Assembly (NCBI GenBank): GCA_034180045.1
Contig: JAXFOY010000024.1
Location: forward strand, 1-64,000
From: Eubacterium_B sp034180045
Lineage (GTDB): Bacteria > Bacillota > Clostridia > Peptostreptococcales > Anaerovoracaceae
DNA length: 64,000 bases
Reading direction: 5' to 3'
Under the pieces are notes generated by a model that saw only the letters and a list, made by a program, of their open reading frames with translations, was not told where the DNA came from and did no database searches. The translations under genes were made by a program, and so were the position numbers. How positions within the stretch are numbered: the first letter of the stretch is position 1; the number at the start of each line of letters is the position of its first letter. Shown piece after piece: positions 8,112 to 16,466 of the stretch.

Positions 8112-8782
8112 TTGAATTCAAAACAGTATCTTTGGCGAATCAGGTCTTTGAAGCTTTAGAAACATCTATTCTCAGGGGTGAATTCAAATACGGTGAACTG
8201 GTCAGCGAGAAGAAGTTGGCAGAAAAGTTGGGCGTAAGCAGGACACCCGTGAGGGAGGCGATAACAAGGCTTTCGCAGGAAAAACTTATAAAGGAAACGC
8301 CTAACGGCAGTGTGATAATCGGAATTCAACCGGATGATTTACACGATTTACTTGTAGTTAAACGAAAGATTGAACCCTTGATAGGCAGATATTTGTTGGA
8401 GAACATAGACAAAGAAGGAATAGAGAAATTCAAAGATATAGTTGAACAACAGGAATTCTACAGCCAAAAGGGTGATTATGAAAAAGTGCTGAGACTTGAC
8501 ACGGAATTTCACGATTTGATGTATCAAATAAGCGGCAGGGTTATTTTGGAGAATATTTTATCTCAGATACACCACAAATTATTGAAATTCAGGTTGGCTT
8601 CATTGGCGGATAAGAATAGAATACTTGAATCGACAGGTGAACATTCAATGATAGTCAAGGCCTTGGAAAGCGGTGAATCGACAAGAGTAGAAGAAATTTT
8701 GTTCATGCATATTGACCATGCGTATAACAGCATCATGAGAGGTATAGAAAATGGGACTTACGATAGCACAGAAAATAATTAA
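8108..8782 (+). CDS. GntR-family regulator, FCD domain
   Basis: A 224-residue transcription factor of the FadR/FCD subfamily. Residues 1-75 hold the winged helix-turn-helix (LAEKLGVSRTPVREAITRLSQE), and the all-helical FCD effector domain follows (RLDTEFHDLMYQISG), which in relatives binds organic acids through a metal. It is translated from an ATG overlapping the citrate synthase stop and itself overlaps the aconitase start by 32 bases, so it is embedded in the operon. The likely target is the TGTATACA site at 6623-6630, making it an autoregulated control of the citrate module. The effector is unknown; citrate or a TCA acid is a reasonable guess. Confidence 0.88.
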   Translation: MIEFKTVSLANQVFEALETSILRGEFKYGELVSEKKLAEKLGVSRTPVREAITRLSQEKLIKETPNGSVIIGIQPDDLHDLLVVKRKIEPLIGRYLLENIDKEGIEKFKDIVEQQEFYSQKGDYEKVLRLDTEFHDLMYQISGRVILENILSQIHHKLLKFRLASLADKNRILESTGEHSMIVKALESGESTRVEEILFMHIDHAYNSIMRGIENGTYDSTENN

Positions 8783-10688
8783 GAATCACCTGGTTTCAGG
8801 AAATATGAAAGTGGGCGAGGAAGTTGCCATAAAAATAGACCAGACGCTTACCCAGGACGCTACCGGAACCATGGCATATTTGGAATTTGAGACAATGGGG
8901 ATTCCAAGTGTCAGAACGGAACTGTCCGTAGCATATGTAGATCATAATACCTTGCAGTCGGGTTTTGAAAATGCGGATGATCACAGATTTATACAGTCAG
9001 CGGCGGCTAAGTACGGTCTATATTTTTCACGTCCGGGAAATGGAATCTGTCATCAGGTACATCTTGAGAGATTCGGCGCACCCGGAAAAACTCTGCTCGG
9101 CTCAGACAGTCACACGCCTACCTGCGGAGGTCTTGGAATGCTGGCGATTGGAGCGGGCGGACTCGATGTGGCTGTCGCAATGGGCGGCGGTGCATATTCC
9201 ATCACCATGCCTAAGATGTACAAGGTAAACATTACCGGAAAGCTCAGACCATTTGTCACGGCAAAGGATGTAAGCTTGGAAATTTTGCGGCAGCTGACCG
9301 TCAAGGGCGGTGTAGGTGCGATTATCGAGTGGGGCGGTGAAGGTGTGAAGACCCTGTCCGTTCCGGAGCGTGCAACGATTACCAATATGGGAGCCGAACT
9401 TGGAGCAACCACTTCGATTTTCCCATCGGATGAGGTTACAAAAGCTTTCTTAGAGGCACAAAATCGCGCAGAGGCATATATCCCTTTGGAAAGCGATAAA
9501 GACGCTGAATATGACAGGGTTATAGATATTGATTTATCAAAATTGGAACCGCTGATTGCCTGTCCTCATAGCCCGGACAATATAAAAAAAGTTTCTCAAC
9601 TTGCGGGAACAAAGGTGGATCAGATTTGTGTAGGCTCATGCACAAATTCAAGTCTTTTTGATATGAAGAAAGTTGCTGCAATCCTGGACGGAAATGTGAT
9701 TGACGAGTCCGTCAGCATGTCCGTTTCTCCGGGGTCAAAACAAGTTCTTTCAATGCTTGCGGATTCGGGAGACTTAGGCAAAATCATAGCTTCGGGAGCA
9801 AGGCTTTTGGAATGTGCCTGCGGACCGTGCATCGGCATGGGCTTTTCGCCCAATTCAAAAGGTGTGAGTCTGAGAACTTTTAATCGAAACTTTGAGGGCA
9901 GAAGCGGCACGGCGGATGGAAATGTATATTTGGTATCTCCTGAAACCGCGGCGGTTTCGGCACTATCCGGAAAAATAAGCAATCCTATGGATATTGAATG
10001 TACAGCATATATGGATGTCTCGGTACCTAATAAATTTAGCATAGACGACAGCGCAGTGATTAAACCTCTTCCGGAAGAAAAAAGAAAAACTGTCGAAATT
10101 GTCAGGGGACCTAATATTAAGGCTTTTCCAAACAGTATTCCTCTGAAAGACGACATGGAGGGCGAGGCGATTCTAAAGGTTGGAGATGATATCACAACTG
10201 ACCACATAATGCCGGCAGGAGCGAAAATTTTGCCGTATCGTTCCAATATACCGTATCTGTCAAAGTTTTGCTTTGAAGTTTGCGATAAAACGTTTGCAGA
10301 AAGAGCGAAGGTTTCCGGCGGCGGAATAATTATCGGCGGAAATAACTATGGTCAAGGCTCATCGAGAGAACATGCGGCTCTGGTTCCTCTATATTTGGGG
10401 ATTCGTGCGGTCGTTGCCAAAAGCTTTGCGAGAATTCATCGGGCAAATTTAATAAATGCGGGAATATTGCCTCTTACCTTTGCAGGTGCAACCGGGTATG
10501 ACGAAATCAAACAGGGCGACATGCTGGAGCTGACAGGAGTATTCGACGGAATAAGGAGCGGCAAGTTTAAGCTGCTTAACAACACTTCAGGCAAGAGCTA
10601 TGTTTTAGACGGATTCTTTACGGATAGACAAAGAGAGGTTCTGCTTGCCGGCGGGTTGTTGCAATATGTAGGGAAATCAGCGATTTAG
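8751..10688 (+). CDS. acn: aconitate hydratase
   Basis: Interconverts citrate and isocitrate with a [4Fe-4S] cluster. The protein is 645 residues, the short aconitase form related to the mitochondrial and archaeal enzymes rather than 900-residue AcnA. Cluster cysteines are visible as C297 in GSCTNSS and C357/C360 in CACGPCIGMG; the swivel domain carries GGNNYGQGSSREHAAL and the SFARIHRANL active-site arginine segment. The start lies inside the 3' end of the GntR gene with GAGAGG upstream. Its position between (Re)-citrate synthase and isocitrate dehydrogenase fixes the role as the second step towards 2-oxoglutarate. Confidence 0.96.
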   Translation: MGLTIAQKIIKNHLVSGNMKVGEEVAIKIDQTLTQDATGTMAYLEFETMGIPSVRTELSVAYVDHNTLQSGFENADDHRFIQSAAAKYGLYFSRPGNGICHQVHLERFGAPGKTLLGSDSHTPTCGGLGMLAIGAGGLDVAVAMGGGAYSITMPKMYKVNITGKLRPFVTAKDVSLEILRQLTVKGGVGAIIEWGGEGVKTLSVPERATITNMGAELGATTSIFPSDEVTKAFLEAQNRAEAYIPLESDKDAEYDRVIDIDLSKLEPLIACPHSPDNIKKVSQLAGTKVDQICVGSCTNSSLFDMKKVAAILDGNVIDESVSMSVSPGSKQVLSMLADSGDLGKIIASGARLLECACGPCIGMGFSPNSKGVSLRTFNRNFEGRSGTADGNVYLVSPETAAVSALSGKISNPMDIECTAYMDVSVPNKFSIDDSAVIKPLPEEKRKTVEIVRGPNIKAFPNSIPLKDDMEGEAILKVGDDITTDHIMPAGAKILPYRSNIPYLSKFCFEVCDKTFAERAKVSGGGIIIGGNNYGQGSSREHAALVPLYLGIRAVVAKSFARIHRANLINAGILPLTFAGATGYDEIKQGDMLELTGVFDGIRSGKFKLLNNTSGKSYVLDGFFTDRQREVLLAGGLLQYVGKSAI

Positions 10689-10740
10689 TATGAGATTTGC
10701 GTTTTGAATAATTTGATTAAAAATATTTAGGAGCCCTTGT

Positions 10741-11892
10741 ATGGATAGAAATATAGAAATTGAATCAGCTTTAGTTAATATAAGAAAATTGCTCGAAGAA
10801 CAGTATGACAGGGCGAGCGGTCTGGGAAAGACAGGAAAGCGGAAATTTTCGGTAAATGCGGAAAGAATCACCATAGGATTAATTGACGGAGACGGAATCG
10901 GACCTGTAATTATGACGGAAGCTCGGCGAGTTCTGGAAAAACTTCTCTCTGATGAACTTGCCTCCGGCAATGTTTGCCTTAGGAGCATTAAGGGGCTTAC
11001 GATTGAAAACAGAATGAAGCTTGGAGAATCGGTTCCATCTGATGTTATGGAGGAGATAAAGTCTTGCGATGTACTGTTGAAAGGACCGACTACAACGCCA
11101 AAGGGCGGAAAGATGGAAAGTGCGAATGTGACGCTTAGAAGAGAACTCGATTTATTTGCAAATGTGAGACCTGTAAAAGTTCCCGATAAAGATATAGATT
11201 GGATATTCTTTAGGGAGAACACGGAAGGGGAATATGTGCTTGGCAACAAAGGCGTTGAATTGTCATTAGGCGATTCGTATATGGCTTTTGACTTCAAGGT
11301 TACCACAGTTGCCGGCACTGAAAGAATTGCCAAGGCTGCCTTTGATTATGCTCGAAATAACGGAAAGAGTTCAGTTGCCATAGTAACAAAGGCAAATATA
11401 ATGAAAAAAACGGACGGACTTTTTTCAAAAATTGCACACGAAGTGGCTGCTGACTATGAAGAAATCAAGGTGGAAGATTGGTATGTGGATATCATGGCGG
11501 CGAATCTGTTAAACGAATCCGCACGAAAAGATTTTCAAGTATTTTTGCTCCCGAATCTATACGGAGATATTCTCACCGATGAAGCAGCTGAAATTCAGGG
11601 CGGCGTGGGTACTGCGGGATCTGCAAATATAGGAGAAAAATACGCGATGTTTGAAGCTGTTCACGGATCGGCACCGAGGATGGTGGAGGCAGGCCTTGCG
11701 GATTATGCCAATCCGTCCAGCATTTTTAAGGCGGTATCCATGCTTTTGAAACATATCGGCATGAGTGAAAAAGCGCTGTGTATCGAAGCTGCCATGGATG
11801 CAATAGAAACTTCAGGAAGTCCGAAAGTTACCGGTGAACGAGGCGGTGCTTCGGCAAAGGAATTTACGGATGCAGTAATATCAATGCTATAA
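10741..11892 (+). CDS. icd: isocitrate dehydrogenase (isocitrate/isopropylmalate dehydrogenase family)
   Basis: Oxidative decarboxylation of isocitrate to 2-oxoglutarate with NAD(P). The 383-residue protein has an N-terminal extension of about 42 residues, then the family core: GDGIGPVIM, substrate arginines around ESANVTLRRELDLFANVRPV, FFRENTEGEYV and the metal aspartates in NLYGDILTDEAAE, followed by the cofactor loop EAVHGSAPRMVEAG. Family members also include isopropylmalate dehydrogenase; the citrate synthase and aconitase upstream favour isocitrate as substrate. Cofactor choice cannot be settled by eye. AGGAGCCC lies before the ATG. Confidence 0.9.
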   Translation: MDRNIEIESALVNIRKLLEEQYDRASGLGKTGKRKFSVNAERITIGLIDGDGIGPVIMTEARRVLEKLLSDELASGNVCLRSIKGLTIENRMKLGESVPSDVMEEIKSCDVLLKGPTTTPKGGKMESANVTLRRELDLFANVRPVKVPDKDIDWIFFRENTEGEYVLGNKGVELSLGDSYMAFDFKVTTVAGTERIAKAAFDYARNNGKSSVAIVTKANIMKKTDGLFSKIAHEVAADYEEIKVEDWYVDIMAANLLNESARKDFQVFLLPNLYGDILTDEAAEIQGGVGTAGSANIGEKYAMFEAVHGSAPRMVEAGLADYANPSSIFKAVSMLLKHIGMSEKALCIEAAMDAIETSGSPKVTGERGGASAKEFTDAVISML

Positions 11893-11974
11893 AGATTTCA
11901 AAGATGCATTACATCCGAAAATCTTTCATGAAAGTGCCGAATCTAAAACTGCGAGGCAAAGCTTGTTAAAAATA

Positions 11975-12003
11975 TTGCAAATGTGTTCGTAAGGTGATAT
12001 TAT
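11975..12003 (+). promoter_or_regulatory. promoter of the first B12-riboswitch transcript
   Basis: TTGCAA (11975-11980), 17 bases, TATTAT (11998-12003), placed about 110 bases before the riboswitch core. A weak inverted repeat AAAGATTT/AAATCTTT (11891-11898/11919-11926) overlapping the icd stop may end the previous transcript, but it lacks a T-run. Confidence 0.5.
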
Positions 12004-12104
12004 CTTAATAGTAGTAAGATACAACTTTATATGAGTTTGGGTGTCAAATGTATTTACGCGTATGTGCGGGAGACTTGCGAAAATGTCCAAAGGGCTATGA
12101 TCAT

Positions 12105-12275
12105 TTCCGTTAATACATTTGGTGAAAAGGGAAACAGGTGAAAATCCTGTACGAACTCGTCACTGTATACGGTTAAAACACATATGCCACTGCCTGAGAA
12201 TATTCATGATACATCAAGGCGGGAAGGCGTGATAATATATGCCGTGAGTCAGGAGACCTGCCTAAATTCTCGGAG
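12105..12275 (+). promoter_or_regulatory. cobalamin riboswitch (first)
   Basis: The conserved cobalamin-aptamer elements occur in order: GGTGAAAAGGGAAACAGGTG, AATCCTG, CACTG, the GCCACTG segment, GGGAAGGCG and the B12 box GAGTCAGGAGACCTGCCT (12246-12263). It precedes the lipoprotein CbiK gene. Downstream, AGGGATAC/GTATCCCT (12343-12350/12366-12373) is an 8-base hairpin, and CTAAAA/TTTTAG (12310-12315/12339-12344) overlaps its first arm, a possible switching pair, though no clear U-run follows. A perfect 10-base inverted repeat CAAATGTATT/AATACATTTG (12045-12054/12112-12121) lies directly 5' of the core. Confidence 0.9.
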
Positions 12276-12420
12276 AAATCACCACGAGCAATTGGTGCCT
12301 ATGCTTCTGCTAAAATTTCGGCGCTTTAGAACTTTGCGTTTTAGGGATACTTTGCTTGCGGTGAGGTATCCCTATTTAGTTGTGATTTCAATAACCGTTT
12401 ATCTATGTAGGAGGAATTTT

Positions 12421-13317
12421 ATGAAGAAGGTATTATCCGTAGCACTTATGAGCGTTCTTGCGATGGCGCTTCTTTTAACAGGATGCGGAGACAAGGCGGG
12501 CGCAGATAAAGACGCTAAGAAGGCAAATGACAAAGCAATTTTGGTTGTAAGCTTCGGTACAAGTTATAACGAAAGCCGTAATATTACAATCGGTGCAATC
12601 GAAGGTGCAATTAAAGAATCTTTCCCGGAATACGATGTTCGCAGAGCATTCACAGCACAGATTATAATCGATAAGTTGGAAAAAGAAGAAAAAATTAAGA
12701 TTGACAATGTTAAAGAAGCACTCGACAGAGCGGTAGCTGATGGAGTGAAGACTCTGGTTGTACAGCCTACACATCTTATGAACGGTTTGGAATACGACGA
12801 TTTGAAGAAAGAACTTGACGGATATAAAGACAAGTTCGACAAGTTAGTTCTTGGAGAACCGCTTCTAACAAGTGATGACGACTATGCTAAAGTTATAAAG
12901 GCTATCACGGAAGATACAAAGCAATATGTCGATGGAGAAACAGCAATATGCTTCATGGGACACGGAACGGAAGCGAAGTCGAACAAAGTTTATGCAACAA
13001 TGCAGGAAAAACTAAAGGCAGCAGGATATAATGATTATTTCGTAGGAACTGTAGAAGCTTCTCCTAGCATTGATGATGTTATGAAGGCTGTAAATGCCGA
13101 CGGCAAATATAAGAAGGTTGTATTGCAGCCGCTCATGGTAGTTGCAGGAGATCACGCCAACAATGATATGGCAGGTGACGAAGAAGATAGCTGGGCTACA
13201 AAGTTCAAGGGCGACGGCAAAGAAGTTAAGTCAGTTATAAAAGGTCTTGGCCAGTACTACGAAATTCAGAAGATTTATGTAGAGCATGTTAAGGCGGCTA
13301 TTGATTCAATTAAATAA
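12421..13317 (+). CDS. cbiK: sirohydrochlorin cobaltochelatase CbiK, lipoprotein form
   Basis: Inserts cobalt into sirohydrochlorin (anaerobic cobalamin route). The protein is 298 residues from the ATG at 12421, which has GTAGGAGG upstream; the open frame continues upstream only because it runs through the riboswitch. The N-terminus is a lipoprotein signal (lipobox LLTG with C22), so the enzyme should be anchored outside the membrane, which is unlike the cytoplasmic Salmonella CbiK but recalls the periplasmic CbiK of Desulfovibrio. The chelatase fold motifs are present: LVVSFGTSY, HLMNGLEYDD and both catalytic histidines H181 (MGHGTE) and H245 (AGDHANNDMAGDEEDSW). It is first in the riboswitch-controlled unit. 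Confidence 0.9.
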   Translation: MKKVLSVALMSVLAMALLLTGCGDKAGADKDAKKANDKAILVVSFGTSYNESRNITIGAIEGAIKESFPEYDVRRAFTAQIIIDKLEKEEKIKIDNVKEALDRAVADGVKTLVVQPTHLMNGLEYDDLKKELDGYKDKFDKLVLGEPLLTSDDDYAKVIKAITEDTKQYVDGETAICFMGHGTEAKSNKVYATMQEKLKAAGYNDYFVGTVEASPSIDDVMKAVNADGKYKKVVLQPLMVVAGDHANNDMAGDEEDSWATKFKGDGKEVKSVIKGLGQYYEIQKIYVEHVKAAIDSIK

Positions 13318-13361
13318 TTGAATCCCGATAGCCTTAATTAAAAGAAATTAAAGGAGAGAAG

Positions 13362-14405
13362 ATGAAGAAACTTTTGACATTTCTTCTTACTCTCTGCGTT
13401 GCGATAACCGGTGTTCTTGGAACATCGGTTGTCGTCTTTAGGGGAGATATTTACGCAGAAACGCAGACGGTTGATAAGAAAAACAGCGAAGATAAAAGTG
13501 TTGAAGAACAGGCGAGTGCAGACGAGTCTCAGGTGGCATCAGGCAGTGAAAGAGTTGCAAACACGGAGATTGGCGATCCGTATCTTGTAGAGGTTCGTGC
13601 GGGAGACATTAAGGACGGAACCTATGACATAGAGACGAAGGACAGTTCTGCCATGTTTAATATCGTAAGTGCAAAGCTTACTGTAGCATCAGGTAAGATG
13701 ACGGCGCTGATAACTTTGCATGGAAAAGGCTACATGAAGCTTTTTATGGGCAGCGGGTATGAAGCGGTCAAGGCGCCGGAAACTGAACACGCAATGTATA
13801 AGGAAATAGATGGAATGTATGCATATGAAGTTCCTGTTGAAGCTCTTAATAAGCCGCTTGAGTGTACGGCATACAGCTTTAACAGGAAAAAATGGTATGA
13901 CCATCAGATTATTTTCTTTGCCGATTCTTTACCTAAAGATGTTGTGAAAACGGATTTGAAAGCAAATCTTCTCGACAAAGAAGACGGGGAATATACGGCG
14001 GATGTAAAGGTCATGACAGAAAAGAAAGAAACAAAGAAGTTGACTTTGAAATCGCCGGTAAAAATCAATATCAAGGGCGGAAAAGCCAGCGGGACTCTCG
14101 TTTTTGAGCAGAGTGATTTGGACTATTTGATAGTTTACGGCAGAAAATATTTTATAAAAGCGGTTGGAGATGATTCCGGATTTGAAATACCGATAGGATA
14201 TTTTGATAAAGAAATTAAAATTTTTGTTGCGGGCAAAGATACGAAGTACGGCGAGGAAACGGCATATTTGCTAATTTTTGATAAAAGTTCCATCCAAAAA
14301 TACGGATTTGGAGCTGTAAAAACGGGGCTTATCGTGATTGCGGTATCGGCAGGTATTTTGATTGCAATTTTGCTTGTGCGTAAAAGTAAAAAAACTGCTA
14401 AATAG
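13362..14405 (+). CDS. membrane-anchored two-domain surface protein, unknown
   Basis: A 347-residue protein I cannot assign. It has a signal peptide (about residues 1-25), a low-complexity acidic/serine linker (about 30-70), two successive beta-rich domains that each begin DGxY (KDGTYDIETK near 84 and KEDGEYTADV near 206), and a C-terminal transmembrane helix (VKTGLIVIAVSAGILIAILL) with a basic tail, so it is displayed outside the cell. The layout resembles NEAT-like tetrapyrrole or metal-binding surface proteins, but the NEAT signature is not evident. It lies 44 bases after lipoprotein CbiK under the same riboswitch, with GGAGAG before the ATG. Binding of cobalt, a corrinoid or its precursor is inference. 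Confidence 0.75.
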   Translation: MKKLLTFLLTLCVAITGVLGTSVVVFRGDIYAETQTVDKKNSEDKSVEEQASADESQVASGSERVANTEIGDPYLVEVRAGDIKDGTYDIETKDSSAMFNIVSAKLTVASGKMTALITLHGKGYMKLFMGSGYEAVKAPETEHAMYKEIDGMYAYEVPVEALNKPLECTAYSFNRKKWYDHQIIFFADSLPKDVVKTDLKANLLDKEDGEYTADVKVMTEKKETKKLTLKSPVKINIKGGKASGTLVFEQSDLDYLIVYGRKYFIKAVGDDSGFEIPIGYFDKEIKIFVAGKDTKYGEETAYLLIFDKSSIQKYGFGAVKTGLIVIAVSAGILIAILLVRKSKKTAK

Positions 14406-14468
14406 TGCTATATTAGGGTATAATATTCTTGTGTAATCGTATATTTGTTTTGCAGCTCGGAGGTGAAC

Positions 14469-15632
14469 ATGGGCTTTGAATACTACTTGCGTTCAGGAAA
14501 TCAGAAATTGCGTTGTGGTTATACTACGGGAACTTGTGCGGCTCTTGCGGCAACGGGCGCAACTATTTTACTGCTGAGCGGAAAGGCACCTGACACGGTG
14601 GGGCTGACGACAGGAAAAGGCATCAGAGTAGAAGTGCCGCTATCCGGATTCGGGCAGACTCGGAATGAAGCATGGGCATCAATCACAAAGGATGCAGGCG
14701 ATGATGCCGACGTAACCGACGGAATTAACATCTTTGCCACGGTTTCTAAACTGGACGGAAAAGAAATACTGATTGACGGCGGCGACGGCGTGGGGAGAGT
14801 GACTAAAGCGGGGCTTGACCAACCCGTAGGAAACGCTGCGATTAACAGCACTCCCAGGCGAATGATTACCGAGGCTGTACAGTATGTTTGTGAGGAATAT
14901 GAATATGAAGGCGGAATTAAGGTCATTATTTCGGCGCCCGAGGGACGTGCGGCTGCGGAGAAGACTTTTAATCCGATGATCGGGATAGAGGGAGGTATAT
15001 CCATTCTTGGAACTTCGGGGATAGTAGAGCCGATGAGCATGCAGGCGCTTGTGGATACTATAGAAGTAACAATGCGCCAAGCGGCAGCTGAATCAAATGA
15101 TTTAATCTTGACACCGGGTAACTACGGTGAAAGCTTTATCGCAAAGCGCAATGTCGAAGCTTGCGGAATACCGACCGTAAAATTTTCCAACTTTCTGGGA
15201 GAAACACTTGATATTGCAGTAACCGAAGGTTTCAAGAGGATTTTGCTTATCGGTCATATCGGTAAAATGATTAAAGTTGCAGGCTCTATAATGAATACAC
15301 ACTCAAGAAGTGCTGATTGCCGTAAAGAAATTTTTTGTGCTCATGCGATAATGTGCGGAGCTGAGGCTGAACTTGGCAGAGAGCTTATGAAAGCGGCAAC
15401 AACAGATGCGTGCATTGAAATTCTTGATAATGCGGGAATGAGAGAGGCGGTAATGCAGAGTGTAGTCAACACTATACAGAAGGTTTTGGACAGACGCTCA
15501 AAAGGCGCATATAGAATTGGAATATGCATTTTCTCAAATGAATACGGATTACTTGCAGTCAGCGAGGAAGCCCATAAAATTACAGACGAATGGAACAAAG
15601 AAAGCGCTTTGAGCCTGAGTTTAGATAGATAA
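14469..15632 (+). CDS. cbiD: cobalt-precorrin-5B C1-methyltransferase
   Basis: Transfers the C1 methyl group in the anaerobic corrin pathway. The 387-residue protein begins with the CbiD signature LRCGYTTGTCAALAATGA; further conserved parts are PLSGFGQ, KDAGDDADVT, NSTPRRMI and GHIGKMIKVAGSIMNTHSR. The ATG at 14469 is chosen over an in-frame upstream start because CGGAGGTGAAC lies directly before it. A TATAAT at 14419-14424 may add an internal promoter, without a good -35. It begins the cbi gene string. Confidence 0.95.
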   Translation: MGFEYYLRSGNQKLRCGYTTGTCAALAATGATILLLSGKAPDTVGLTTGKGIRVEVPLSGFGQTRNEAWASITKDAGDDADVTDGINIFATVSKLDGKEILIDGGDGVGRVTKAGLDQPVGNAAINSTPRRMITEAVQYVCEEYEYEGGIKVIISAPEGRAAAEKTFNPMIGIEGGISILGTSGIVEPMSMQALVDTIEVTMRQAAAESNDLILTPGNYGESFIAKRNVEACGIPTVKFSNFLGETLDIAVTEGFKRILLIGHIGKMIKVAGSIMNTHSRSADCRKEIFCAHAIMCGAEAELGRELMKAATTDACIEILDNAGMREAVMQSVVNTIQKVLDRRSKGAYRIGICIFSNEYGLLAVSEEAHKITDEWNKESALSLSLDR

Positions 15633-15710
15633 ATATAGATTGCCGGGAGTCAATTGACTCTTAAATTTGAGGTTAAGGAATCATAACGGCCGGTTTAAGG
15701 AGGAATTCAA

Positions 15711-16466
15711 ATGGTAAATTTTGTCGGAGCAGGTCCTGGGGCAGAGGATTTGATTACTTTAAGAGGTGCAGAATTATTGAAAAAAGCAGATTGCATTATT
15801 TATGCAGGAAGTTTGGTTAATCCGGGGCTTCTTAAGTTTGCAAGTGAAAGCTGCGAAATATATGACAGCGCAAAAATGACGCTGGAAGAGGTTATAGATG
15901 TTATAAAAAAAATGGAAATGCAGGGAAGAACAACGGTAAGGCTCCACACGGGAGATCCTTGTCTTTACGGTGCTATTCGTGAACAGATGGATATTTTGGA
16001 CGAGCTTCATATATCTTATGACTATACACCCGGTGTTTCAAGCTTCTGCGGTGCGGCATCCGCAATCAATGCGGAGTACACGCTTCCTGATGTAAGCCAG
16101 ACGGTAATAATCACCAGAATGGAGGGGCGTACCCCTATGCCGGAGAAAGAAAAGATGCATTTTCTGGCTCAAGCCGGAGCAACCATGGTAATCTTTCTTT
16201 CTTCTTCACTTCTCGACAAGGTTCAGGATGAACTTTTGATGGGGGCGTATACAGAGGATACACCGGCTGCCATAGTGTACAAGGCGACATGGCCCGAAGA
16301 AAAAAGCTTTAGATGTACAGTAGGTACTCTTGCGCAGACAGCCAGAGATAACGGTGTAACCAAGACGGCGTTGATAATGGTCGGAGATTTTCTTGGCGAT
16401 GAATATGAGCGCAGCTTGCTCTATCATCCTGAGTTTACCACCGAGTTTCGTGAGGCGAGCAAGTGA
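15711..16466 (+). CDS. cbiF: cobalt-precorrin-4 C11-methyltransferase
   Basis: SAM-dependent methylation at C11 of cobalt-precorrin-4. The 251-residue protein has the tetrapyrrole-methylase start VNFVGAGPGAEDLITLRGA, the HTGDPCLYGAIREQ SAM motif and YTPGVSSFCGAASAINAEYT, which is the CbiF/CobM subgroup pattern. AAGGAGGAATTCAA precedes the ATG. Its stop overlaps the GTG start of cbiG. Confidence 0.95.
   Translation: MVNFVGAGPGAEDLITLRGAELLKKADCIIYAGSLVNPGLLKFASESCEIYDSAKMTLEEVIDVIKKMEMQGRTTVRLHTGDPCLYGAIREQMDILDELHISYDYTPGVSSFCGAASAINAEYTLPDVSQTVIITRMEGRTPMPEKEKMHFLAQAGATMVIFLSSSLLDKVQDELLMGAYTEDTPAAIVYKATWPEEKSFRCTVGTLAQTARDNGVTKTALIMVGDFLGDEYERSLLYHPEFTTEFREASK

Noticed and set aside
9620..10246. 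208-residue - strand ORF inside aconitase
   Set aside because: Serine/isoleucine-rich shadow of a strongly conserved gene with no motifs of its own.
10677..11333. 218-residue - strand ORF opposite isocitrate dehydrogenase
   Set aside because: Antisense shadow of a recognisable enzyme; composition typical of reverse-frame artefacts.
12184..12420. 79-residue N-terminal extension of CbiK
   Set aside because: It runs through the B12 riboswitch and lacks a ribosome-binding site; the ATG at 12421 has GTAGGAGG and begins a standard lipoprotein signal.
13362..14405. Assigning the surface protein as a NEAT heme-binding protein
   Set aside because: Architecture is suggestive but the NEAT sequence signature is not visible, so the call stays unknown.
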